The translations under genes were made by a program, and so were the position numbers. This document shows positions 1-8,083 of a DNA stretch of 64,000 nt, piece by piece. Each line of letters begins with the position of its first letter. Position 1 is the stretch's first letter. Below the pieces are notes generated by a model. It was not told where the DNA came from. It was given only the letters and a program-made list of their open reading frames with translations, and made no database searches. The DNA is from Candidatus Methanomethylophilaceae archaeon (GTDB lineage: Archaea > Thermoplasmatota > Thermoplasmata > Methanomassiliicoccales > Methanomethylophilaceae). The DNA is taken from assembly GCA_944322255.1 (NCBI GenBank), contig CALUOK010000003.1, positions 1 through 64,000 on the forward strand. The letters run 5' to 3'.

Positions 1-75
1 TCTCTTGCCCATCTTATCACAGATAAGCAATGTGAGTATAAATATAAAATATCAACTAAAAAATATCACATTACC

Positions 76-122
76 TTGTGTCATTTTCTGATACAAATTT
101 TCTTTGTGTCATTTTTTGACAC
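76..122. promoter_or_regulatory. Tandem operator-like repeats with internal dyads
   Basis: Two 19-bp direct repeats (76-94 and 104-122) start 28 bp apart and differ at only two positions. The second is a perfect inverted repeat, GTGTCA-TTTTT-TGACAC; the first matches in 5 of 6 arm positions. The surroundings are very AT-rich. This looks like a pair of binding sites for a dimeric regulator, acting either on the small ORF at 292 or on a gene left of the window. No regulator is assigned. Confidence 0.5.
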
Positions 123-142
123 GAAATACATTGTCTGGAAAA

Positions 143-161
143 TTCTACGAATTTCGTAGAA
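143..161. promoter_or_regulatory. Perfect 19-bp palindrome
   Basis: TTCTACGAA-T-TTCGTAGAA has perfect 9-bp arms around one central base, inside AT-rich non-coding DNA. Three related ACGAAAT or TTCGAAA words follow at about 186-230. The shape is that of a transcription factor site and the spacer is too short for a stable hairpin. It may act together with the repeats at 76-122. Confidence 0.5.
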
Positions 162-244
162 ATACTGCATCTTCCACAGACAGTATTACGAAATCGATGG
201 TATTCGAAAAGATTTACACATAATTCGAAATCACAAACGGCATC

Positions 245-255
245 TTTTAAATATT
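245..255 (+). promoter_or_regulatory. TATA box upstream of the small ORF at 292
   Basis: The sequence ttttaaatatt fits an archaeal TATA element. It predicts initiation near 275-277, just at the AAGGAGG ribosome-binding sequence (276-282). The resulting transcript would be very short and would end near the palindrome at 437-450. Confidence 0.45.
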
Positions 256-291
256 AGCAACACGTACTTCCTCTCAAGGAGGTAAGCAGCT

Positions 292-396
292 ATCAGTAAA
301 CGGCAAGTAACAAGGATCTGCGGCGAGACCGGCATGTATCACAGCGTCTCGAAGAAAGACTGGTCGTTGGACACTTATCTCCCGACGACGCTCTGA
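292..396 (+). CDS. Possible 34-residue small protein with ATC start
   Basis: An open frame of 34 codons plus TGA follows a strong ribosome-binding sequence (AAGGAGG, 276-282), with 9 nt before an ATC codon. An in-frame TAA at 283-285 excludes an upstream start, and the only ATG in frame (334) would leave 20 residues. The peptide is basic, starting (M)SKRQVTRIC and ending DTYLPTTL. A TATA box lies at 245-255 and a palindrome followed by pyrimidines at 437-450 could end the transcript. I do not recognise the product. It could instead be an untranslated RNA. A second frame with the same SD-ATC layout lies at 62908. Confidence 0.3.
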   Translation: MSKRQVTRICGETGMYHSVSKKDWSLDTYLPTTL

Positions 397-436
397 TTCA
401 GCCGGTTGCAAGACTCGACTGATGACCGCAACAAAC

Positions 437-450
437 GGGCGACGTCGCCC
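437..450. terminator. Short palindrome with pyrimidine tract
   Basis: GGGCGACGTCGCCC is a perfect 14-nt palindrome followed by a pyrimidine-rich stretch. It could end transcription from the TATA box at 245. It may equally be a protein-binding site in the upstream region of the phosphoribosyltransferase gene. Confidence 0.3.
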
Positions 451-478
451 TTACCCTCCTCTAGGGGCCGATCACTCA

Positions 479-501
479 GGACAGGGTTCAGAGACCTGTC
501 C
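479..501. promoter_or_regulatory. Inverted repeat upstream of apt
   Basis: GGACAGG and CCTGTCC form perfect 7-bp arms around a 9-bp spacer, ending about 30 bp before the TATA box of the APRT gene (ttttaaatg, 531-539). Its position suits an upstream activator or repressor site for purine salvage. Confidence 0.4.
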
Positions 502-559
502 TTTCTCCGGTTGTTCTCCCGTCCACATGTTTTTAAATGCCTCTTTTCTACCACGGCTC

Positions 560-1084
560 ATGAGTTCATTGAAAGACTACGTGACGGAGATCCCCGACTT
601 CCCCAAGAAGGGAATCCTGTTCAGGGACATCACCACGATCCTCAGCAGCCCCGACGGCTTCAGGATGGCCATCGACGGCCTCGTGGACCTCCTGAAGGAT
701 GTGGACTTCGACCTCGTGGTCGGAACCGAGTCCAGGGGATTCATCTTCGGAGCCCCCGTCGCCTACGCCCTCAACAAGGGATTCATCCTCGTGCGCAAGA
801 AGGGCAAGCTCCCGAGGGAGACCGTCTCCGAGTCCTACGACCTCGAGTACGGGCAGGCCGAGATCGAGATGCACACCGACGCCATCAAGCCCGGCCAGAG
901 GGTCGTCCTCATCGACGACCTGATCGCCACCGGCGGTACCACCGAGGCCGTCGTCAAGCTCGTCGAGAAGGAGGGAGGGGTCGTCGTCAAGGCCCTCTTC
1001 GTGATGGAGCTGGCCGGACTCAAGGGAAGGGAGAAGCTCGACGGGATCGACGTCGAGTCCCTCATCGTCTACGAGGGAGCCTGA
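560..1084 (+). CDS. apt: Adenine phosphoribosyltransferase
   Basis: This cytoplasmic enzyme converts adenine and PRPP to AMP in purine salvage. The 174-residue protein has the family layout: FPKKGILFRDIT near residues 14-25, an ESRG motif at 57-60, and the PRPP-binding segment VVLIDDLIATGGT at 115-127. The start at 560 is chosen because a TATA box (531-539) lies 25 bp upstream, fitting a leaderless mRNA, and because the family sequence begins there. A longer frame to 422 adds residues unlike the family. The gene is convergent with glutamate synthase; a GC-rich hairpin (1123-1136) separates them. Confidence 0.93.
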   Translation: MSSLKDYVTEIPDFPKKGILFRDITTILSSPDGFRMAIDGLVDLLKDVDFDLVVGTESRGFIFGAPVAYALNKGFILVRKKGKLPRETVSESYDLEYGQAEIEMHTDAIKPGQRVVLIDDLIATGGTTEAVVKLVEKEGGVVVKALFVMELAGLKGREKLDGIDVESLIVYEGA

Positions 1085-1122
1085 GCTCCTCCGACGGACC
1101 TCAAACGTTACACCCCTGCGCG

Positions 1123-1136
1123 GGTCCCGGCGGACC
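1123..1136. terminator. GC-rich hairpin between apt and gltB
   Basis: GGTCC-CGGC-GGACC lies between two convergent genes, with a pyrimidine-rich tract on the plus side at 1151-1158. It is a plausible shared terminator. Confidence 0.4.
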
Positions 1137-1170
1137 GGGGCCTGCGCTCACCCTTTTCACATCCGGGGAC

Positions 1171-4100
1171 TCACTCGGACTCCTGCTCCAGGAGCAGCTT
1201 GTACCCCACCGGCATGACCTTCAGGAACATGGGCAGGTACTCGTCCCACGACCCGAGGATCTCCGCGGCCCTGGGGCTGCCCGTCTCCGCCAGATGGCGC
1301 TCGACGATCGACCTCAGCTCGGACACGTCCTGCTCGGACTCGACCAGGGTGAGCTCCACCATGTCCATGTTGCAGTGCCTGTCGAAGTCGCCGTCCTCGT
1401 CCAGAACGTAGGCGATGCCCGCGGACATGCCCGCGGCGAAGTTCCTCCCGCACCTGCCGAGGATCACTACGCGGCCCCCGGTCATGTACTCGCAGCAGTG
1501 GTCCCCGGCGCCCTCGGCGACGGCGACCGCCCCGCTGTTGCGGACGCAGAACCTCTCCCCCACGGAGCCGGCCACGTACAGCTCCCCGGACGTGGCGCCG
1601 TAGAGGAGCGTGTTCCCGGCGATGACGTTGCCCTCGGGCACGTCCTCTCCCGTAGTGACTACGATCCTGCCTCCGGACAGCCCCTTGCCGACGAAGTCGT
1701 TGGCCAGCCCGACCATCCTGAAGGTCACGCCCTTCGTCAGGAACGCCCCGAAGCTCTGCCCAGCGGTCCCGACGAAGGTCACGTCGATGGCCCCGTCCTC
1801 CAGGTCGGCGCCCCTGCGGACAACCTCCCCGGACAGCATCGCGCCGACCGAACGGTCGACGTTGGTGAGCCTGTACTTCAGCGAGACCTTCCTCCTGCCG
1901 TCGAGCGCGTCGCCGCAGTCCTCCACGATCCTGCGGTCGAACACCCTCGAGAGGATGTCCTCCTGCCCGGTCGTGCAGGTGTCGTCCCCGTCCAGATGCG
2001 CCAGCATCCTGGACATGTCCAGGGAGGCGGCCTTCCCGCCCACGCCCCTGGGGACCAGCAGGTCGGAGCGTCCGACCGCCTCGTCCAGGCTCCTGAGGCC
2101 CATCTCGGAGAGCATCCTGCGGACGTCCTCCGCCATGAACCTCCAGTAGTTGATCACTTGGCTGGGGTTCGAGTCGAACCTGGCCCTGCGCTCCGGGTCC
2201 TGGGTGGCGATGCCCACGGGACAGGTGTTGGTCTGGCACCTCCTGCACATGACGCATCCCATCGCGACCATCGGTGCGGTGGCGAAGCCGAAGTCCTCGG
2301 CGCCCAGCAGCGCGGCGACGACCACGTCCCTGGCGGTCTTGAGCTGTCCGTCCACCTGCAGGCGGACGCGGCCGCGGAGGCCGTTGATCTTGAGCGTCTG
2401 CTGCACCTCGGCGAGGCCGGTCTCCCACGGGGACCCGGCATACCTGATGGACGACAGGGGGCTGGCACCGGTTCCTCCGTCCCCTCCCGAGATGAGGATC
2501 GTGTCCGCGCCGGCCTTGGCCACGCCCGCGGCGACTGTCCCCACGCCGGACTCGGACACCAGCTTGACGCTGACCCTCGCCCTCGGGTTGATGCACTTCA
2601 GGTCGAATATGAGCTGCTTCAGGTCCTCTATGGAGTAGATGTCGTGATGCGGCGGAGGGGAGATCAGCGTGATGCCCGGGATCGTGTGCCTGGTGGCGGC
2701 AATCACCTTGTCCACCTTGAAGCCCATCAGCTGCCCGCCCTCTCCGGGCTTGGCGCCCTGGGCCACCTTGATCTGCAGCTCGTCGGCGTTGACCAGGTAC
2801 TCGGCTGTGACGCCGAACCTTCCGGATGCGACCTGCTTGATCGCGGACCTGGTGTTCCTTCCGTCCGGACCGGGGACGAACCTGGCCGGGTCCTCCCCTC
2901 CCTCACCGGTGTTGCTCTTGGAACCTATGAGGTTCATCGCCTCGGCGAGTGTCTCGTGGGCCTCCCTGCTGATGGCGCCGAATGATATGGCGCCGACCTC
3001 GAACCTCCTCATTATCGATTCGACGGACTCCACCTCGTCGATGGGGACGGGCTCCCCCTTCCTGACCTCCAGGAGGTCGCGGAGGAAGAACATGCCCCCG
3101 TCCTCCATTGCGGAGAAGCGGTCGTAGTCCTCGCGGCTGCCGTTGACGGCGGCGGACCTCAGGGCCTTGACGGAGTCGGGGGTCCAACTGTGGCGCTCCC
3201 CGCCCTTCCTGTAGGTGTACTCGCCCTTGTCCCCGATACCGTCCCCGACGGGTGTGCGGTGCATCGCGATGTACTCCGCGGCGATGCCGTCCAGGCCGAT
3301 GCCCCCCACTGCGGACGAGGTGCCGCCGAAGTAGCGGTCGACCACGTCGGAACCGAGGCCCACGGCGTCGAAGAGCCTGGATCCGCGGTACGACCTGATG
3401 GTGGCCACACCCATCTTCGACATTATCTTGAGCAGACCCTTGTCGACGGCCTTGAGGTAGTTGGCCTCGGCGGTGTCCGCGTCCATCTTGATCCTCCCGG
3501 AGTCGACCATGTCCTGCACGGCGGCGAACGCCATGTAGGGGTTGACCGCGTTGGCGCCGTATCCGATGAGCAGGGCGAAGTGCATGACCTCCCTGGGCTC
3601 CCCGGACTCCACCACCAGCGCCGTCTGGAGACGCCTCTTGGCGGCCACCAGATGCTGGTGGACCGCGGACAGAGCCAGCAGAGACGGGATCGCGACCCTG
3701 TCGTCGGAGACCCCGCGGTCGGAGAGCACGATGAATGACGCTCCCGACTCCACGGCGAAGTCGGCCTCGGAGCATATCCTGCCGATCTCCCTCTCCAGGA
3801 CCCCGGGCGAATCATCGAGCGGGAACGTCGTGTCTATGGTGACAGCGTCGAAGCCCCTGTACCTGAGGTTCCTCAGGAGGTCCAGCTCCCTGTTCGTGAT
3901 CACCGGGCGCCTGGACTTCACCACCCTGCACAGCTTCGGCGTCGGGTCCAGGATGTTCTGCTGCACCGACCCGATGTAGCCGGTGATGGACATCACCAGC
4001 TCCTCCCTTATGGGGTCGATCGGGGGGTTGGTGACCTGGGCGAACTGCTGGCGGAAGTAGCTGAACAGCGACTGGGGCCTCTCGGACAGGACGGCCAGCG

Positions 4101-5592
4101 GCGCGTCGTATCCCGCGGACCCGACCGCCTCCTTACCGGTGGTGGCCATGGGCTCCATGATCCTGCCGAAGTCCTCGGCTGAGTACCCGAACCAGCGGAG
4201 CCTCCTGTCGTACCCGTCGACGCCGCGCCCCACCTGCCTGCCCGAGGACAGGGACCCCAGGTCCAGGCGGTTCCTCTCCAGCCAGTCGCGGTAGGGGTAC
4301 GCGGAGGCGAGGCGCTCCTTGATCTCGGCGTCGCCGATGACGCGGCCCTCCTGCGTGTCGACCATGAGCATCTTCCCGGGCCTGAGGCGCCCGGTCTCGA
4401 CGACTCTGACGGAATCCAGCGGGATGACTCCGGCCTCGGAGGCCAGGATCATCATGCCGTCGTCGGTGACGCAATACCTGGCCGGACGGAGCCCGTTCCT
4501 GTCCAGCATGCCTCCGGCCAGCCTGCCGTCGCAGAACAGGACCGCGGCGGGGCCGTCCCACGGCTCCATCAGTATGGAGTGGTACTCGTAGTACGCCTTG
4601 AGGCTGTCCGGGATGGGGTTCCTGTCGTTCCAGGACTCCGGGATCATGATGGACAGGGCGTTGGGCATGTCCTTTCCGGCCATCACCATGAACTCGAACA
4701 CGTTGTCCAGTGTGGCGCTGTCGCTCATGCCCAGCTGCATGACCGGGTAGATCTCCTCCACGTCCGGGATCAGGTCCGACCGCATGACGCTCTCGCGGGC
4801 CTGCATCCAGGACCTGTTGGACCTGATGGTGTTTATCTCCCCGTTGTGGCACAGCATCCTGAACGGCTGCGCCAGCTTCCATGCGGGGAGGGTGTTGGTG
4901 CTGAACCTGGAATGGACCATGGCGACCGCCGACTCGAACAGCGGGTCGCTCAGGTCGGGGTAGTACGCGCGGAGCTGCTCCGGCGTGAGCATGCCCTTGT
5001 ACACCATGCATCTGGTGGACAGGCTGCATATGTAGAAGTCGCCGGACCCTTCCTCTCCGGAGGCGGCCACGGCGTTACCGACGATCTTCCTGACCCTGTA
5101 CAGCTTGCGCTCCAGGACCTCTGGGCTGTCGTACGACGTGACGAAGACCTGCACGATGCGGGGCTCCCCCTCCAGGGCCATCCTGCCGGGCGCGGAGTGG
5201 TCCACCGGGACCTCCCTCTCGGCGATGACGTACATGGCGCGGCGGGCGCATTCGTCCCTGAGCATCCCCATGAACCTCTCGGCCGCGACCGGGTCCCTCG
5301 GGAGGAACACCAGACCGGTTCCGTACCTTCCGGCCTCCGGAACCGGGATTCCCAGGGACTCGATGAACCTGTGCGGGACCTGCACCAGTATGCCGGCCCC
5401 GTCGCCGCTGCGGCCGTCGCCGTTCTCGGCGCCCCTGTGGGCCATGTTCTCCAGCAGCTCGAGCCCGTACTCCACGATGCGGTGCTCCTTCCTGCCGTCT
5501 ATGTTCACGGCCATGCCGACGCCGCAGGCGTCGTGCTCGTTCGCAGGGTCATAGAGTCCTCTGGAGGATGTGATCTCGGATGAGGGATTCAG
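1171..5592 (-). CDS. gltB: Glutamate synthase, large subunit
   Basis: GOGAT transfers the glutamine amide nitrogen to 2-oxoglutarate, giving two glutamates. The protein carries an N-terminal class II amidotransferase domain, the FMN-binding synthase domain, the 3Fe-4S cysteine motif MGCVMCRRCQTNTCPVG (about residues 1110-1125), and a C-terminal GXGXG beta-helix domain. The first ATG is at 5514, but the frame continues upstream with GLYDPANEHDACGVG, which contains the catalytic N-terminal Cys (codon 5526-5524). No ATG, GTG or TTG precedes it in frame before a stop. A CTG at 5592 is the best start (1473 aa); an ATC at 5574 or a frameshift is possible. The glutamine synthetase gene ends 17 bp upstream. 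No small subunit lies nearby. Confidence 0.9.
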   Translation of the reverse strand: MNPSSEITSSRGLYDPANEHDACGVGMAVNIDGRKEHRIVEYGLELLENMAHRGAENGDGRSGDGAGILVQVPHRFIESLGIPVPEAGRYGTGLVFLPRDPVAAERFMGMLRDECARRAMYVIAEREVPVDHSAPGRMALEGEPRIVQVFVTSYDSPEVLERKLYRVRKIVGNAVAASGEEGSGDFYICSLSTRCMVYKGMLTPEQLRAYYPDLSDPLFESAVAMVHSRFSTNTLPAWKLAQPFRMLCHNGEINTIRSNRSWMQARESVMRSDLIPDVEEIYPVMQLGMSDSATLDNVFEFMVMAGKDMPNALSIMIPESWNDRNPIPDSLKAYYEYHSILMEPWDGPAAVLFCDGRLAGGMLDRNGLRPARYCVTDDGMMILASEAGVIPLDSVRVVETGRLRPGKMLMVDTQEGRVIGDAEIKERLASAYPYRDWLERNRLDLGSLSSGRQVGRGVDGYDRRLRWFGYSAEDFGRIMEPMATTGKEAVGSAGYDAPLAVLSERPQSLFSYFRQQFAQVTNPPIDPIREELVMSITGYIGSVQQNILDPTPKLCRVVKSRRPVITNRELDLLRNLRYRGFDAVTIDTTFPLDDSPGVLEREIGRICSEADFAVESGASFIVLSDRGVSDDRVAIPSLLALSAVHQHLVAAKRRLQTALVVESGEPREVMHFALLIGYGANAVNPYMAFAAVQDMVDSGRIKMDADTAEANYLKAVDKGLLKIMSKMGVATIRSYRGSRLFDAVGLGSDVVDRYFGGTSSAVGGIGLDGIAAEYIAMHRTPVGDGIGDKGEYTYRKGGERHSWTPDSVKALRSAAVNGSREDYDRFSAMEDGGMFFLRDLLEVRKGEPVPIDEVESVESIMRRFEVGAISFGAISREAHETLAEAMNLIGSKSNTGEGGEDPARFVPGPDGRNTRSAIKQVASGRFGVTAEYLVNADELQIKVAQGAKPGEGGQLMGFKVDKVIAATRHTIPGITLISPPPHHDIYSIEDLKQLIFDLKCINPRARVSVKLVSESGVGTVAAGVAKAGADTILISGGDGGTGASPLSSIRYAGSPWETGLAEVQQTLKINGLRGRVRLQVDGQLKTARDVVVAALLGAEDFGFATAPMVAMGCVMCRRCQTNTCPVGIATQDPERRARFDSNPSQVINYWRFMAEDVRRMLSEMGLRSLDEAVGRSDLLVPRGVGGKAASLDMSRMLAHLDGDDTCTTGQEDILSRVFDRRIVEDCGDALDGRRKVSLKYRLTNVDRSVGAMLSGEVVRRGADLEDGAIDVTFVGTAGQSFGAFLTKGVTFRMVGLANDFVGKGLSGGRIVVTTGEDVPEGNVIAGNTLLYGATSGELYVAGSVGERFCVRNSGAVAVAEGAGDHCCEYMTGGRVVILGRCGRNFAAGMSAGIAYVLDEDGDFDRHCNMDMVELTLVESEQDVSELRSIVERHLAETGSPRAAEILGSWDEYLPMFLKVMPVGYKLLLEQESE

Positions 5593-5608
5593 GGTACCAC
5601 CGGCCGGA

Positions 5609-7792
5609 TCAGCGGATGAACAGGAGTTCGCGGTACTTGGGGAGCGGCCACATGTCGTCGTCGACGATCATCTCGAGGGCGTCGAGGTGCTCCCTGATGG
5701 ACTCCAGGTAGGGGACGACGATGTCGTGGAACTGGACGGCCTTCTCCCTCTCGCAGTCGAGGGCGTTGATCCTGTCGCACTCCTCCTCCATGGCCACGGC
5801 CTGGGCGCGGGCCTCGCTGGTGTGCATCGCGATGTCCTTGATGATCTGGATCTCGCCAGCGGCCACCTGCTGGAACTCCTTCTCCTCGGTGAATATCTCC
5901 TTCATCTTGGACACGTTGTCCAGGAGGATGGACTGGTACCTGGTGGATACGGGGAGGATGTGGTTGGCGGTGAGGTCTGCGAGGACCCTGGCCTCGATCT
6001 CGATCTTCTTGCTGTAGATCTCCCAGTTGATCTCGGTCCTGGCCTTCAGCTCGACCTCGTTCATGACCCCGACGGCCTCGTAGGTCCTGACGGTGTTCTC
6101 GCTGAGGAAGGCGTCGTAGCAGAGCGGGGCGGAGGTCTCGCAGTCGAGACCGCGCCTCTTGGCCTCCTCCTTCCACTCGTCGGAGTATCCGTTGCCGTCG
6201 AAGCAGATGTCCCTGCACGCCCTGTATGTCTCCCTGGTCTCGTCCAGGAGGGCCTGGACCACGGACGCTCCGTCGGCGATCCTGGAGTCCACGGCGTCCT
6301 TGAACCTCATGAGCTGGTTGGCCACGATGGTGTTGAGGACGGTCACGGCGGAGGAGCAGTTCGCGGAGGACCCGACGGCCCTGAACTCGAACCTGTTCCC
6401 GGTGAACGCGAACGGGGAGGTCCTGTTCCTGTCGGTGTTGTCGATCAGGAGCTCCGGGACCTGGGGGATGCCGAGGCTGTAGCTGCTCTTACCGCCGATC
6501 CTGACCATGTCGTTGGTGTTCAGGAGCTCCTCGAAGGCGCTGGACACCTGGGTTCCGAGGAACGAGGAGATGATCGCCGGGGGAGCCTCGTTGGCACCGA
6601 GCCTGTGCGAGTTGGAGGCGGTCATGACGGACGCCTTCAGGAGAGCGTTGTTGTCGTAGACGGCCTTGAGGATGTTGGCTGTGAACGTGAGGAACCTGAG
6701 ATTCTCCATCTCGGTCTTGCCGGGGGAGAGCAGACCGATGTCGGCGGTACCGATGGACCAGTTGCAGTGCTTTCCGGATCCGTTGATGCCGGCGAAGGGC
6801 TTCTCGTGGAGCAGCACCTTGAAACCGTGCTTCTCGGCGACGGTCTTCATGACAGCCATGAGCTCCAGGTTGTGGTCGATGGCCAGGTTGGCCTGCTCGT
6901 AGACCGGTGCGATCTCGAACTGGTTGGGGGCGACCTCGTTGTGCCTGGTCTTGATGGGGATGCCGAGCTTGTAGCACTCGAACTCCAGGTCCTTCATGAA
7001 CTCCAGGACCCTGCCGGGGATGCATCCGAAGTAGTGGTCCTCCAGCTGCTGGTTCCTGGCGGAGTTGTGGCCCACAAGGGTCCTCTCGGCCATGATTATG
7101 TCCGGGCGCATGGCATAGAGGGAGGCGTCGACGAGGAAGTACTCCTGCTCCCAGCCCAGGAAGGAGTAGACGAACTCGTTCTCGATCCCGAAGTACTTCA
7201 GGACCTCGGAGGTGGCCTTGGCGATGGCGGCCTCGGACTTCAGGAGGGGCGCCTTGTAGTCCAGGGCCTCCCCGGTGTACGAGATGAAGACGGTGGGGAT
7301 GCACAGCGTGTCCCCCATGATGAACGCGGGCGAGGAGGGATCCCATGCGGTGTATCCCCTCGCCTCGAAGGTGTTCCTAAGTCCCCCGCTGGGGAACGAG
7401 GACGCGTCGGGCTCCTGCTGGCACAGCAGCTTCCCGGTAAACTCCTCCAGGCTCTCGCCCTTCCCGTAGGGCTCCGCGAAGGAGTCGTGCTTCTCGGCGG
7501 TGCCGCCCGTCAGGGGCTGGAACCAGTGGGTGTAGTGCGTGGCGCCCATGTCCATGGCCCAGCGCTTCATTCCGGCCGCCACCTGCTCGGCGACGTCCCT
7601 GTTGAGGGTGACGCCCTGCTCGATGGACTCGTACACCTTCTGCCTGGTGTCCGAGGAGAGGTACTTCCTCATGGTCTTCCTGTTGAAAACATAGCAGCCG
7701 AAGTAGTCGGAGGTAGCCGGCGCCGGGGGGACCGCCTTGACAGGGGGCCTTGCGAACGCCTCTTCCACAGCGTCGAACCTTGTGTAGGACAT
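5609..7792 (-). CDS. glnN: Glutamine synthetase, type III
   Basis: It makes glutamine from glutamate, ammonia and ATP and feeds the glutamate synthase encoded directly downstream. At 727 aa it has the size of GSIII, not of the ~450-aa GSI. It shows the GSIII start FGCYVFNRKTMRKYL and the catalytic segment AGINGSGKHCNWSIG, plus EVAPNQFEIAP. The ATG at 7792 is preferred over 7813 because a TATA box (minus strand of 7815-7824) is centred 28 bp upstream, predicting a leaderless transcript. Two palindromes further upstream (7869-7928) may give nitrogen control. The transcript probably continues into gltB. Confidence 0.93.
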   Translation of the reverse strand: MSYTRFDAVEEAFARPPVKAVPPAPATSDYFGCYVFNRKTMRKYLSSDTRQKVYESIEQGVTLNRDVAEQVAAGMKRWAMDMGATHYTHWFQPLTGGTAEKHDSFAEPYGKGESLEEFTGKLLCQQEPDASSFPSGGLRNTFEARGYTAWDPSSPAFIMGDTLCIPTVFISYTGEALDYKAPLLKSEAAIAKATSEVLKYFGIENEFVYSFLGWEQEYFLVDASLYAMRPDIIMAERTLVGHNSARNQQLEDHYFGCIPGRVLEFMKDLEFECYKLGIPIKTRHNEVAPNQFEIAPVYEQANLAIDHNLELMAVMKTVAEKHGFKVLLHEKPFAGINGSGKHCNWSIGTADIGLLSPGKTEMENLRFLTFTANILKAVYDNNALLKASVMTASNSHRLGANEAPPAIISSFLGTQVSSAFEELLNTNDMVRIGGKSSYSLGIPQVPELLIDNTDRNRTSPFAFTGNRFEFRAVGSSANCSSAVTVLNTIVANQLMRFKDAVDSRIADGASVVQALLDETRETYRACRDICFDGNGYSDEWKEEAKRRGLDCETSAPLCYDAFLSENTVRTYEAVGVMNEVELKARTEINWEIYSKKIEIEARVLADLTANHILPVSTRYQSILLDNVSKMKEIFTEEKEFQQVAAGEIQIIKDIAMHTSEARAQAVAMEEECDRINALDCEREKAVQFHDIVVPYLESIREHLDALEMIVDDDMWPLPKYRELLFIR

Positions 7793-7814
7793 GGGACGGC
7801 ATTCAGCATCCAAT

Positions 7815-7824
7815 CTTAATAAAC
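7815..7824 (-). promoter_or_regulatory. TATA box of the glutamine synthetase operon
   Basis: On the minus strand the sequence reads gtttattaag. It is centred 28 bp before the ATG at 7792, as expected for a leaderless archaeal transcript. Confidence 0.6.
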
Positions 7825-7868
7825 CTTTCGTATTGGCCGAGATAAAAAATCAATGATTTGAGGAATAA

Positions 7869-7884
7869 TTAGACAAATGTCTAA
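7869..7884. promoter_or_regulatory. Palindrome upstream of glutamine synthetase
   Basis: TTAGACA-AA-TGTCTAA is a perfect inverted repeat with 7-bp arms, about 50 bp upstream of the GSIII TATA box. It does not match the GGAA-N6-TTCC NrpR operator known from other methanogens, so any nitrogen regulator binding here would be a different one. Confidence 0.5.
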
Positions 7885-7908
7885 ACAAATATCGCATTCA
7901 CAGAACGA

Positions 7909-7928
7909 ATCTGTACGTTTGTACAGAT
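7909..7928. promoter_or_regulatory. Second palindrome in the glnN/8084 divergent region
   Basis: ATCTGTAC-GTTT-GTACAGAT has perfect 8-bp arms and a 4-base spacer. It sits between the divergent glutamine synthetase and SPFH-associated operons and could control either. Confidence 0.5.
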
Positions 7929-7994
7929 CATCGGTACGGATGTGCACATGCGTCGGACGAACGCGGGAAGCGTGCATTATTGAGGTTTTTCTTT

Positions 7995-8019
7995 ACGCGC
8001 ACACGCGCACCACGCGCGT
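7995..8019. promoter_or_regulatory. Triple ACGCGC repeat upstream of the five-gene unit
   Basis: ACGCGC occurs at 7995, 8003 and 8012, in a CG-alternating block about 65 bp before the first gene of the 8084-12615 unit. Similar CG-alternating blocks sit beside the TATA boxes of several other genes in this window. Confidence 0.45.
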
Positions 8020-8083
8020 CCTCCGAACGTTCCGGGATAGCGTTCATATCCCCAGTCCGACATACGTACCGCAGGGAAGGGAC

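Noticed and set aside
406-2985. 859-codon open frame on the plus strand
   Set aside because: It runs opposite to gltB and across apt in another frame; the product is Arg/His/Pro-rich low-complexity sequence typical of shadow frames in GC-rich DNA.
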